Shown here in pieces: positions 34,832 to 45,433 of a DNA stretch of 64,000 nucleotides. A program made the position numbers and the translations under genes. Origin of the DNA: Clavulina sp. PMI_390 (taxonomy: Eukaryota > Basidiomycota > Agaricomycetes > Cantharellales > Hydnaceae); NCBI GenBank assembly GCA_015039315.1, contig WIDE01000073.1, forward strand, positions 1 to 64,000, given 5' to 3'. Below the pieces are notes generated by a model. That model searched no databases and was not told where the DNA came from. It saw only the letters and a program-made list of their open reading frames with translations. How positions within the stretch are numbered: the first letter of the stretch is position 1; every line of letters starts with the position of its first letter.

Positions 34832-36220
34832 TTATTCACCTCGTCGAAGACGGTCCACCTCTCGTAGGATTTTCATATATACATTACGATCCTTTATAAT
34901 ATCCGCTAGTCCGTCGACCCTAACACCATCAAACACCACTTGAATGGATGGTCTTGACTGATGCAGAGAATGAACCACAGATGTAACAGAATCGATGAAT
35001 GAATGAGAAGTATTGGCGTCAGAATAGGTGGAAATCTCGAGAAGGCGTAGTAGGGAGAGCACTGGAGCTTCTGCCAGGGTGGAAGCACCTGCGTTCAAGT
35101 TCGCAAACATTGAGGAGGGGTGAGCAAATTCACCAAGGCATAAAAGGCCGCGGAGCTGACCTTCCATAAGAGAGAGGAGGCTTAGAGCGTCCACCTTGTT
35201 AATGCCCTTGATCTCGAGTACCCTAAGCGATGGGCTCCGCCTTATGATCTCGACGAGGTCGGAAATGGGAAAGCCATTATGCCGCCCTATTGACTGGATG
35301 ATCAGACATCTAAGCTCTGGAAAATCTTGAGGACGCAGCTGCGGTCCCGTGGGGAAGGTTATTCCTCGATACAGAAGCTCAAGCATTGTCAGATTTGGCG
35401 CGGCATGGAAATAAACCAGATGTTGATATCTGATGGATAAGTATTCGAGTCGAGCGAGGGGGAAGTGAAGATGATTCTGGAGGGAAACCTCATCCAGATC
35501 GGGGATGGACAATCTCCTCAGATGAACTGCGCTCTCTAAGAGTGGCGCGATGATGGGCCCATGATCGGGCCATATTTGCCAGCTCTCTGAGAACTCCAGA
35601 AGTGAGAGGAGATTGATACCCTCAAATGAGGTAGGGATAGGAGTTTTTGTGATCAAGGACTTGATATTGATGCTGCACGATGCTTCAAAGAAGGAAATTG
35701 GACGTAACGCCCCACTGCGAACGACGGCATTCCCTGTTGTTTCAAACGAGATAGATTCTAACATGGGAAGGGGGCATTTGATGGGGAAAATGGTCATGAT
35801 TGGCCCCATGATGGATATTATGACCTTGAGCTGGCGGAGCCTTGAAGCATGCGGGAGAATCATTTTGTTGAACATATCAGCAACAGCATTCAGGCTCTTA
35901 TCATCAGATGAACACCCGACGAAGACATCTATCGGAGAGCCTCTTGAGCGCTCCAGAAGGACTTCGATCCGGAGTCTATTACGCGAAAGGATGTCGGATT
36001 CAGATATTTGAGTCCATCGGCCTTGGGGTCGTAGGAGAGCACAACTGATGCTGCTCCAGAATTTGCTTGTGGACAATACCACATTGCTCCAGGTGGTACA
36101 AACCTGGATAATGCGGAATATTTGTGTATAGGTAGTAGCCTGAAAAACGCTTTTGTCGTCCAAAATACTCTCGAACATTTCAACAAGGAGCTCTGACGGA
36201 AGCGCGTTGATGTGGGCCAT
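34832..36220 (-). CDS. F-box/LRR-like protein 2
   Basis: Same family as F-box gene 1. The whole span is open (462 codons), but family alignment predicts an intron at 35089-35160 (72 nt, in frame). Removing it leaves 438 residues and restores spacing to the C-terminal block (SLLRLLEIS). The F-box is at the extreme N-terminus: INALPSELLVEMFESIL ... IQVCTTWSNVVLSTSKFWSSI. It is followed by NRLRIEVLLERSRGSPIDVFV and repeats with the pattern LRRLSIPDL, LEYLSIRYQ, LTMLELLYRG, LRVLEIKGIN. Nearest paralogue is F-box gene 3. Function beyond likely SCF adaptor is unknown. Confidence 0.85.
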   Translation of the reverse strand: MAHINALPSELLVEMFESILDDKSVFQATTYTQIFRIIQVCTTWSNVVLSTSKFWSSISCALLRPQGRWTQISESDILSRNRLRIEVLLERSRGSPIDVFVGCSSDDKSLNAVADMFNKMILPHASRLRQLKVIISIMGPIMTIFPIKCPLPMLESISFETTGNAVVRSGALRPISFFEASCSINIKSLITKTPIPTSFEGINLLSLLEFSESWQIWPDHGPIIAPLLESAVHLRRLSIPDLDEVSLQNHLHFPLARLEYLSIRYQHLVYFHAAPNLTMLELLYRGITFPTGPQLRPQDFPELRCLIIQSIGRHNGFPISDLVEIIRRSPSLRVLEIKGINKVDALSLLSLMEGQLRGLLCLGEFAHPSSMFANLNAGASTLAEAPVLSLLRLLEISTYSDANTSHSFIDSVTSVVHSLHQSRPSIQVVFDGVRVDGLADIIKDRNVYMKILREVDRLRRGE

Positions 36221-36727
36221 ACCAGTGAGGCGGTTCCAATGGTATCAATACGTTACACTGTATTGAATCAAATAGACTCCAATCCAGGAATCGCCGAGGT
36301 GTGCTATGTATATGTCGCTTGACTGGCAATTTGGGTGGTCACCGGAATCCTGCTGAGAGATGATCAGTCAGTTGCAAGTTTTGTTGGCGGTACTGGCACA
36401 CCTTTACAATATTCCGGGGCTTTGAGTGAGGTATGGACGGATAGATCAGAGCAACAGCGACGAGTGAGTCGCTGATCGCATCACGTGCTCCACTGCGGCG
36501 GCCGCAAGACTCGCGGAACAGTCCATCATCTTCGATTATTTATCACAATGTGTTGGTAATGCGCATTTAGGTCTTTGCTGTGCTCGCTACGTACCTGTAG
36601 CCGCCGCGTTGAGGCAGATATTCTTGTTCCCTTTCTCTCTCAACAATATTGGCCAACAATTAGAGCAATAAGATTGTCTTCGCTCGAACAATCATCGATT
36701 GTACCAAAAGTAATGCACCAATCGTCT
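36221..36727. other. intergenic between F-box genes 2 and 3
   Basis: About 500 bp with no recognisable gene or repeat; it holds the promoter of F-box gene 2. Confidence 0.5.
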
Positions 36728-38110
36728 TCACGCATTTTGGTAAACACGCCGAAACTGTTCAGCCTCATGCTGGATCTGCGCGTATGCGGCCCGAGCGTCC
36801 GTCACATCTGCCCCGTAGACGTGCCATTCATCGCATAAGGCTTGTAACTTTGGTCTTGAGGAGCATATAGAATGCATGATGGGCATAAGAGAGTTAAGAA
36901 ATGACTCGAGGGTACTTCGGTCTCTAGTTTTGGTGGAAAATTCGAGGAGGCAAAGAGAGGGAAGGAGCTCGATCTTTGTCGAGTGCAAAGCACCTACGAT
37001 GAAGTTCATGCACATAAGACGACTGGAATGATTAAGGAATGAACGGCAAAGGGGCTCACTGTTCATGAACGAGAGCATCTCAACAGCATCCATGCGAGTT
37101 ATACTCTTCATTATGAGGAGTTTGAGGGATGGAGCTTCCTCCAAGCACCTGAGGAGGTCTGGAATGCAGAGTTCACTGTATTTTCGTGATTCTCGGATGA
37201 CAAGATACTGAAGACTACGCAAAGTAGGGCCAAGCTTCCACGAGACGCCGTCGCGCACGTCAAAGTCCGAGCGTCGCACATCAAGCATGATGAGGTTCGG
37301 TGCGTATAGAAGATCACCGACCGAATGATAGCTTGTAGAAAGGTATTGGAGTCGTAAGAGTGGGAAAGGAGAGCATTCTAGTTGGGAGACTTCAAGGTCG
37401 GGGATGGATAGGCTCCTGAGGTGGGGGGCTTGGGTCAAAAGTTGTAGAACGAATGATGGCGGGATGCATAGGGATCCTCCGTGGAACCTGGAGAGGGAAG
37501 GTATATGTACCCCCTGGATCGATATGGAAAGGGGAGTTTTGATTTCCAGGAAGTCAAGATGCACATCGCACCGCTCATGGAAAAAGGAAATTGCTGGTAG
37601 GCCGCCTTTTGGAATACAGACCATATCCACAACTGTATCAAAAGAGAAGCACACCATCTTGGGAAATTTTTCTTTCAGGGGGAAGATATCCATAATGTGG
37701 TCGACACTTGGCATTGAAACATCAAGCCTACGAATGCGCGTAGCGTGTGGGAGAATAATGTCGTTGAAGATAGTGACCATAGGCTTGCCCCGTTCATCGC
37801 CGAACGAGCATTCGAGGAAGACGTCGATAGGGGAAGCTTTCGAGCGCTCAATAAGGCTCTCGATGCGAAGTCTACTCCGTGTAATGAGTCCCGACCTCGT
37901 GCCACGATATCCTGGAGACCGCAATACACAGCAGCTGATGCCGCTCCAGAACGTGGCTGTTGACAAGGCAAGAGAATTCCATAGTGTACAAACCTGGAGG
38001 ATGCGGAATAATTGTTTGTAGCGCCTTGTATCAAAAACTCGGATTTGGTCAACAACTGATTGAAAGATGTGGACAATGAGCTCTGGTGGGAGCGTGTTGA
38101 CGGACACCAT
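36728..38110 (-). CDS. F-box/LRR-like protein 3
   Basis: Third member of the minus-strand trio. Open throughout (460 codons), with a predicted in-frame intron at 36994-37059 (66 nt, GTGAGC donor) at the family position. Spliced length is 438 residues, identical to protein 2. N-terminal F-box: NTLPPELIVHIFQSVV ... LQVCTLWNSLALSTATFWSGI. Then RSRLRIESLIERSKASPIDVFL and leucine-rich strands (IRRLDVSMPS, LRSLSIPDLEV, LIMLDVRRSD, LKLLIMKSIT). The ATG at 38110 directly precedes the F-box. Confidence 0.85.
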   Translation of the reverse strand: MVSVNTLPPELIVHIFQSVVDQIRVFDTRRYKQLFRILQVCTLWNSLALSTATFWSGISCCVLRSPGYRGTRSGLITRSRLRIESLIERSKASPIDVFLECSFGDERGKPMVTIFNDIILPHATRIRRLDVSMPSVDHIMDIFPLKEKFPKMVCFSFDTVVDMVCIPKGGLPAISFFHERCDVHLDFLEIKTPLSISIQGVHIPSLSRFHGGSLCIPPSFVLQLLTQAPHLRSLSIPDLEVSQLECSPFPLLRLQYLSTSYHSVGDLLYAPNLIMLDVRRSDFDVRDGVSWKLGPTLRSLQYLVIRESRKYSELCIPDLLRCLEEAPSLKLLIMKSITRMDAVEMLSFMNSEPLCRSFLNHSSRLMCMNFIVGALHSTKIELLPSLCLLEFSTKTRDRSTLESFLNSLMPIMHSICSSRPKLQALCDEWHVYGADVTDARAAYAQIQHEAEQFRRVYQNA

Positions 38111-38522
38111 TCTAATTCAGGGAAACCTGGAAGGACTCGAGAAGAGAGTGTGTGGTGATCAATTGGATTGGATGTGAAATGGATTCGTGCGCACTGTTTG
38201 TAGCTTTGGCTTAAGTACGGGTAACGGTAGGCAGGTATGCTGATGGCGCACACGTTATCCAGAGCGAAGAGTGCGTCGTGATCGTTCCCTGTGGAATTAA
38301 ATCCGCCGGAGGCAAGCCACCTGATGTCAATGCATTCAATTTCTCGAAGATCTCGTAGGTGCACCTAGTCCTGTGGGAGCAAATCGTATCTTGGTCACGC
38401 GTCACATGAGGTGGTCACCTTCTCATCGCGTCTGATGGGGACGCAAGAACGACCATCCTTTGGGTTTCATGTTATCGTGATTTTAAATGAAACAATATAA
38501 TGTATCACAGTTTATCCCAAGA
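38111..38522. other. intergenic between F-box gene 3 and GH128 copy B
   Basis: About 400 bp with the promoter of F-box gene 3 and the 3' end of GH128 copy B. Nothing else recognised. Confidence 0.5.
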
Positions 38523-39885
38523 TTAAAACATCAAATCGCCAACAGCTGAGATACTGCCGTCATCGTTGTAGAGGCAAGAGCCGGTGCCAACGGAAGACAC
38601 AGCACCAGAATCATACTAAAAAAGATGTTTTAAATGAGCTTTAGCATTTCAATAACATAAGCTAGTGACATACCTCTGCCAAAAGTGAGGGGCTGGTAGC
38701 AACGAATGGGAAGTAGAGTGTAACCCAATCTTGTTCATCAAGCCACGCAAACGCCTCCTCAAAGAATGCCTAGAAGAATGATGAGAGGGGAAAGATGGGA
38801 CGAAAAGACATTAGCATCATTATTCCGGGAAGGAAACGAGGGGTTTTGCATACAATCTGATCACTCTGTCCACCAGATGGGTTAGCAAGCGCGAACTCGG
38901 AAATCACGATCGTGTACTCGGAGAATTGATCATGCGCCTGAGTTACATGCGATTGGAAGTCGGAGAATGACGTCCCATACCAGTGCTTTAATACCCAAAG
39001 ATACAGAAGCAAATCGTCAGGTTGTATTGCCCATAAGAGAGAAACAACAAGTCACGTACAAGATTGACATAGTCCGCATAGCAGCTGGATCCGCACGCAT
39101 CAATCATCTGTTGAAGCCAATCAAGGCCTTCCCCAGCAGTTGCGCTGTTTGTGACAGCGGGAAGCGCTTTCTTGATGGCCTAAGAGCACAAAGCGTGATG
39201 AGTAAACAGGTCATTGCCGAATGACCTACCCGGCTCAAAAGAGCATAGGCTTATATCCAGGAAGTGATGTCGACGTACGAGAGGGTTGATGTACTCAATG
39301 TACCACTAAGTTAAGCAAGAAGCACTGGATATGAGATGATATTTTCGCATACAACAGCGAGATTCACTCACGCTAGCAGCGGCAGAAGGAGTGATGCCAT
39401 TGATATCAGGCTCATTTAGGGAGAAAACAGCTAAAATATTGCAGGGAAAGTAAATCATGGCTATTCAGGGACTGCAAATACCCAAAAGAGTCAGTATGGT
39501 GGACTATAACGACTTACTTGCCCATCCTTGTGCTGCCTGGCGGGATGCAAGATCAGCGACTGGAGAAGACGACGAGTCCTCTGTCTGCAGCCAGCAGGAG
39601 GAAATACAAGACAATTTATTTTGCATCAGAATTTTTTTGGTATCAAGGCGGAAGCATTTCACTTACCGCTTGCATTCCAATAAATCCCAGACCACCAGTG
39701 CTACCCGTTGAGGTAGGAGGAGCGTAGGTCTCCCAGTCGTAAATGGCGACAGTCTCACCCTCGGAGTTGACGAATTTGCTGGGGTCAAGTGAGCCGTTAT
39801 ACCAAGGCCACGCGAGGCCACGCTTTCCAGCGGAAACACTGGAAACAAAGAGAGCGAAGGAGGCAAGGGTAGCGGTGGTGAACAT
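38523..39885 (-). CDS. GH128 endo-beta-1,3-glucanase, copy B
   Basis: Paralogue of copy A with the same exon plan. Start ATG at 39885 (MFTTATLASFALFVSSVSA signal peptide, then GKRGLAWPWYNG); stop TAA at 38523-38525 after AVGDLMF. Both catalytic-region motifs are intact: SLNEPDINGI and VISEFALAN. Differences from A include FVNSEGE in place of LNDGSGT in the first exon and LAEYDSG near the end, so it is the most diverged copy. It looks intact; no frameshift or stop is seen in the exons I aligned. Confidence 0.9.
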
Positions 39886-40659
39886 GTTGAAGGCGGGAGG
39901 GATGGTAGGTGCTTCAGAGGAGAAACGGGGGAGATGGCAAGCAGCCCAGAATTGAAGGGGTTTAAGTAGTATTATTTCTTTCGACAGAACCTGTAGTATG
40001 GGCCTCGCCGGACGAGGCAAAGGTGATTAGCGATCATTATCAATATCCGCCGAGTGCTGCGGTGAGTCGGCATGAAGGAAGGGTGGCAGCGAGAGCGGTA
40101 TAATATTAGAGAAGTTAGCTGAAGGCGCCATTTGGAACTTATTGCGGTTGTTTACTTGTACGCAGTTCACAGTGAGAGCAATCATACTGGGAGTAGGTTG
40201 AAATCGCGTGAGCAGTACCTTGCTGCCTATTCGAGTGGAAAGATAGGCATCGAATGACTCATTTGAATTCTCGTTCATCTTGTAGTGGAGCTGGTGGAGT
40301 TTTCGAAATTTGCGATGAGTGTAGGCAAGATATTGATGGGGTGCAACCGGCCAATATTCTTCAGTTGATCAGTGGCTACAAGGAATATCCAGCCGGGACA
40401 TCCGTCGATCCTGAGCTATTCCTGGAGACCCAGAGCGCCAAATTTAACTTGACCGTTTCACAAAAAGGACGTACCTTATATCACTTTTCATTTGACGGTA
40501 AAACTGCCTTGCGGATCTGGTGCGGTCACAGCTCCCTCGGGTCACACGTCACGATCGCTGAATCTCATCCAGAGTATATTAGTTGAAGGGCTACGATCTT
40601 CGCTATGGTCCTTGAAGTATTCCTCGGGCAGTTAAATTATATCAACCACCGCGTAGAGC
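39886..40659. other. intergenic GH128 B/C with upstream block and TATA-like element
   Basis: Holds the copy B promoter: the TTTAAGTAG element at 39961-39969 (CTACTTAAA on the gene strand) and the conserved block GTGATTAGCGATCATTATCA at 40023-40042. A plus-strand frame at 40254-40586 is open for 110 codons. Its first part overlaps the segment shared upstream of all four copies, and no domain is recognised, so I do not call it. Confidence 0.5.
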
Positions 40660-42041
40660 TCAGAGCATCAGCTGGCCAACGGCCGAGACACTCCCATCGT
40701 TGTTATAGAGGCACGAGCCTGTACCGACGGCCGATACCGCGCCAGGGTCATTCTGCCGAAGAAACACAAGTTAGATCCATTGGCAGTACCAAGGCGTGAG
40801 TATTTCATACCTGCTGCATGAGTGCAGGGCTGGTAGCGGCGAATGGGAAATAAAGGGTGACCCAGTCCTGGGCATCGAGCCACGCAAACGCCTCCTTATA
40901 GAAAGCCTGGGAGTCGGAAAACATGACAAGGGATGGGAGTAGTGGTAAGCATGAGGGATGAGTGAGAACCCCTCCAGAAAGCAAGCAGCAGGAGTCGAAC
41001 ATATAGAAGAAGCGGTGGAAACGCACGATCTGGTCGCTCTGCCCTCCAGCAGGGTTTGCGAGGGCAAATTCTGTGATCACGATCGAAAACTCGGAAAACT
41101 GGCTATGAGCCTGATTCACGTGGGATTGGAAGTCGTCGAAGGAGGCGCCATACCAATGCTGCAGACGAGAAGAACCGAGGAATAAATGAGACGTGTCCAT
41201 ATCGAGCCGCCTAGAGTCAATGCGCAACGTACCAGGTTCACATAGTCTGCGGAGCAGGTGGATCCACACGCGTCAATCATCTGCTGAAGCCAGTCAAGGC
41301 CCTGGCCAGAGGTAGCGCTGTTCGTTACTGCGGGGAACGCCTTCTTGGTGGGCTATGTGCATAGAGATCCGAGTGAGATCATGAGTTGACGAGACTGTCA
41401 AGCGACGGGAGCATCTCGGCCAGCGTGTAACTTACCAGAGGGTTGATGTATTCCTTGTACCACTGTATTTTGCCAGAAGTAAGCATCAAGGGGCTTCGTA
41501 TTGTGAGAGAGTTCCAAGGACGTACGCTGGCAGCATCGGAAGGCGTGATACCATTGATATCCGGTTCGTTCAGCGAGAAGACGGCTGGAGAGATCAGACA
41601 AGTCAGCGCCAGGCAAGAACGAAACCAGGCTCGAGAAGAGGCGCTTCGACATCATTCACAACACAGAACAACTCACTGGCCCATCCTTGTGCAGCCTGGC
41701 GAGAGGCGAGCTGAGCAACAGGAGAAGATGAGGAATCTTTTGTCTACAAGAAGCAGGCGAGTTGATATCAGATATGACACAAAGCCTGAGGCGAAGCGAA
41801 ACGAATAACAGTGCCCACTTACCCCTTGCATTCCGATGAAGCCGAGGCCGCCATTGCTCCCCGTCGAACTAGGAGGAGCATATGTCTCCCAATCGTAAAT
41901 GGCAACAGTGGTGCCGGACCCATCGTTCAGCTTGCTAGGATCGAGTGAGCCGTTGTACCAAGGCCACGCAAGGCCGCGCTTGCCGGCAGAAGCACTGGAC
42001 ACAAATAGGGCCAGGGAGGTGAGAACAGTGGCGGTAAGCAT
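40660..42041 (-). CDS. GH128 endo-beta-1,3-glucanase, copy C
   Basis: Same family and exon plan as copies A, B and D. ATG at 42041 (signal peptide MLTATVLTSLALFVSSASA), stop at 40660-40662 after GQLML. Motifs include LNEPDING and VITEFALAN; the second catalytic glutamate is kept although the preceding residue is Thr rather than Ser. Other differences are a CSADYVNL segment where the others have CYADY, and TKKAFPAVTN in place of IKKALPAVTN. Confidence 0.9.
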
Positions 42042-43215
42042 TTTAGGCAGAGGGTTAAGAAGAATGTCGGTTTGAGTGAGGATAGGGCAGAAGCTACGTG
42101 GGCCAAGACACGGAGCTTAAATAGTGGTTTGACCATCCTTTAGTGGCTTGGCTTGTGTCACCGCTGAGCATGCACACCCGTTGGTTCCACATCGACGGCT
42201 GGAGGGAAGGTGATTGGCGATTATTATCAATTATTAGTGGCGTAGTAATGGCACACCTCTGGAACAACCTAAATCAAGGGGTTATCTCCAACGGATCGTT
42301 AGTGAGTAAGGATAAGTAAGGTGTTTCAACCTCGCCACCTCCTGGTCTCAGTGCTGTCCAAGGGCAGCAAAGCCATTGTCACAAAGAACTAACATGGCCG
42401 CAATGTCTGACAGATTGGAATTCGTTCATTTGGTTGTGGATTTCAACGGGGCCAGTGGAGTCAATAAGACGAGCTTTCATAGATACGTAGGGAAGCGACT
42501 CCACAAACAATATCCTCACTGATCGTTACGTAGGCTCGGGGAGACGCTGGAAGCAGAGGCTATGGGTAGTGCACCCTTGAGATTCAGCGAAAAGGGTTGT
42601 GGTCCACTCGTTCATAACCTGGGACGAGGCAGAGAGATGGAGCACACCCGACAACTACCCCTCGGTGACAACAAACACAAGAGACCCCACCTCAACTGTG
42701 GTCATCCATAAATGCGATGAGATGCACTTCATTAAATGCATTACAAAAGCATGTAAATAAATTGTTATAGAACTCCGAGGAAATAACTATTTTTTTTCCT
42801 CCTCATTCACTTACCATCCATTCCACGCTTGTCCGTTGCCCCACCTCTCGTCCCAATCTGTAAAATTCTTTACCTCAAAGTTGTTATACATATTTTGGAT
42901 GCATCAAAAAAATAATATCCCCCGGATGTTGAGTGGTTACAGTGGATGTTCAATCAGCAAGTGCATCGACTGGAGGCTTCTTCTCAAGACCCAGCTCGAC
43001 AACGTCAAGATGGGACATATAGGTTATTCCACCTTTCATCTGGTGTGGAAAGGAAGTTTAAAAGCCCTAGCAACGTAGGCATATCTTCGAACCGTAAAGC
43101 ACAAATACTCGGTCTCGTTGACAGTATATTAGTCGAAGACGTATGATGAGGATCTATAGGACACACTCTACATGTATTAATAGGGAAGTAAAGTATATCG
43201 ATCATCATGCAGTGC
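42042..43215. other. intergenic GH128 C/D with upstream block
   Basis: Copy C promoter: TTAAATAG at 42118-42125 (CTATTTAAG on the gene strand) and the block GTGATTGGCGATTATTATCA at 42210-42229, which holds a CCAAT box on the gene strand. A segment near 42420-42470 resembles 44960-45010 upstream of copy D. From 42500 to 43215 I see only AT-rich sequence and no gene. Confidence 0.5.
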
Positions 43216-44556
43216 TCAGAACATCAACTGGCCGACAGCCGAGACGCTGCCGTCGTTGTTGAAGAGGCACGAGCCAGTACCGACGGTCGAGACGGCGCCG
43301 GAATCATACTAAATCGGATTACCACATGAGTACACTGCTGAAGAAGGAAAGTTGAAATATAACATACCTGCTGCAGGAGGGCAGGGCTGGTGGCAACGAA
43401 GGGGAAGTAGAGGGTAACCCACGATTGTGCATCAAGCCATGCAAACGCCTCCTTGTAGAAGGCCTGGGAAGGGAGGAAACCCAATTGCAAGCAGCAACAC
43501 ATGTGGAAAGAATTCAGTCAGTCAAGATGCGAAAAAGAATAAGGGAGCGAGCGACAAGAACGTACAATTTGGGCACTCTGTCCACCAGACGGGTTTGCGA
43601 GGGCGAACTCTGAGATCACAATCGTGAACTCAGAAAACTGGTTGTGTGCCTGGGTGACATGGGCTTGGAAGTCGGAGAACGAGGTACCATACCAATGCTG
43701 TAGACGGGAGAGGAAGTGGTTAATGAAATGTGTTTATATCGCATGTAATGGAGTGTAGAAGGACCTACCAGGTTCACATAGTCGGCGTAGCAGGTGGAGC
43801 CGCACGCGTTGATCATCTGCTGAAGCCAGTCAAGACCCTGACCAGCATTGGCGCTGTTTGTAACCGCAGGCAGCGCCTTCTTGATGGCCTGTGTGCATGA
43901 AGATCCACATCAGATGATATTTCGACTGAGACTTCGAAGCGAGAGTGACGTACGAGAGGGTTGATGTATTGCTTGTACCACTATATCAAGAGAAAGATTA
44001 ATTAATATAGGGAGCCCCGTGTTCCGATAAGGTTTCGAGGGACCCACACTAGCGGCGTCGGAGGGAGAAATGCCATTAATATCAGGCTCGTTCAGCGAGA
44101 AAACGGCTACATTGGTTGGTAACGCAGGAGAGTGCAGGGGCGGGATCAGTGTCAAGGCCTAGGATTTGAACAGCAACAGCGAGAGGAGACGTACTGGCCC
44201 ATCCTTGCGCGGCTTGACGGGAGGCCAGCTGAGCGACAGGAGAGGATGAAGAATCTTTCGTCTGTGAAAATGAAAAGAGCATCCATTAGCTGGGATGCTA
44301 GCAGCTCATGCGAATCAGATGAGCACTGGAAACTTACAGCTTGCATGCCGATGAAGCCAAGGCCACCGTTACCGCCAGTCGAGCTGGGAGGAGCATAGGA
44401 CTCCCAGTCGTAAATGGCGACGGTGGTTCCGGAACCGTCGTTCAGCTTGCCAGGGTCAAGGGAACCGTTGTACCAGGGCCATGCGAGACCGCGCTTGCCG
44501 GCGGAGACGCTGGAGACAAAGAGAGCGAGAGAAGCGAGGGTGGCTGCGGCGAGCAT
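43216..44556 (-). CDS. GH128 endo-beta-1,3-glucanase, copy D
   Basis: Fourth GH128 copy, same exon plan. ATG at 44556 (MLAAATLASLALFVSSVSA signal peptide), stop at 43216-43218 after GQLMF. Intact SLNEPDINGI and VISEFALAN motifs. The first exon has DWESYAPPSSTG where A and B have DWETYAPPTSTG. Its short intergenic distance to C and near-identical structure suggest C and D duplicated together after A split off, but no alignment was run. Confidence 0.9.
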
Positions 44557-45433
44557 CTTCAGTTGGAGTGGAGAAGGAGAGTGGGGTGTGGAGAAGGATA
44601 ATGGAGAAGACCATCGGCTGAGCGTACAAAGCTTAAGTAGTGCTACGATGGTGCTTCAAAGACTTGGCTTGTTTCAATGTTGACAATATGGGCCCATGTG
44701 TTTCACGTCGACGGCTGCGAGGCAGAGTGATTGGCGATTATTGTCAATTACCTGCGGGGCGGGATATCAGTCACCTCCGATAAACAGGAGAGGCGAGAAC
44801 GCATCGATAGTCAGGCAGAGATCGATGGAATGGACATTATTAGGTGTTTTAACTATCGTCGTTGGCTCGTTTTATCTTCCATGACGTCCTACGAGCTAGC
44901 AAACGGTCCGTCAAACAGGTCGTCGACAGAGACTGAGTTTATTGCAACGCTCGACGAGATGACTCATTTAATTTGATCGTCGTCTTCGATGGAGTCGGTG
45001 GAGCCAATAAGCTGCATGACGGGCATATTCGTAGTCAATGGATGAGCCGCTCGGTAACCCCAACAAGCAATATTGTCGTTGATCGTTACGTGTATCGGGA
45101 GTCCGGTGGCAAGCCGGCGATGGGGAATTCGCCACGAAAGAGAGAGGAAGAAGCCTGGACTCGAGGTTCACTGAAGCAATATAGGGTTGCTCATTTATCG
45201 ACTATGATGCGGACGAAGCAGGCGTATGGCGTTTCCATCGAAGCAACAGTGCTCCGTCGTAAACAGGGCACGCAAACCAAAATCGGCTTGGGCTCCGAGT
45301 GTCTCAAAGGATCATAGCTAGAACAAGGAGATGAATGGCATGAAGCTAGAATGATGTTCTGGGGCACGATATCGTGTAAAATACAAAAGGATGAAACTAT
45401 ACCCACAAGAGAGGGAAGTCAGCACGCGACAAA
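44557..45433. other. intergenic with copy D promoter
   Basis: Holds the TATA-like CTTAAGTAG (44632-44640) and the conserved block GTGATTGGCGATTATTGTCA (44727-44746) with a CCAAT box on the gene strand. A plus frame near 44973-45317 is open but lacks motifs and lies partly in the shared upstream segment; not called. Confidence 0.5.

Noticed and set aside
40254..40586. 110-codon plus-strand frame upstream of GH128 copy B
   Set aside because: Starts in the segment duplicated upstream of all GH128 copies, where the other copies have stops, so it is probably not a gene.
30603..44556. Spaced repeats of near-identical short segments, first considered as a repeat array or CRISPR-like
   Set aside because: The repeats are exons of four GH128 paralogues; CRISPR arrays are not expected in a fungal nuclear genome.
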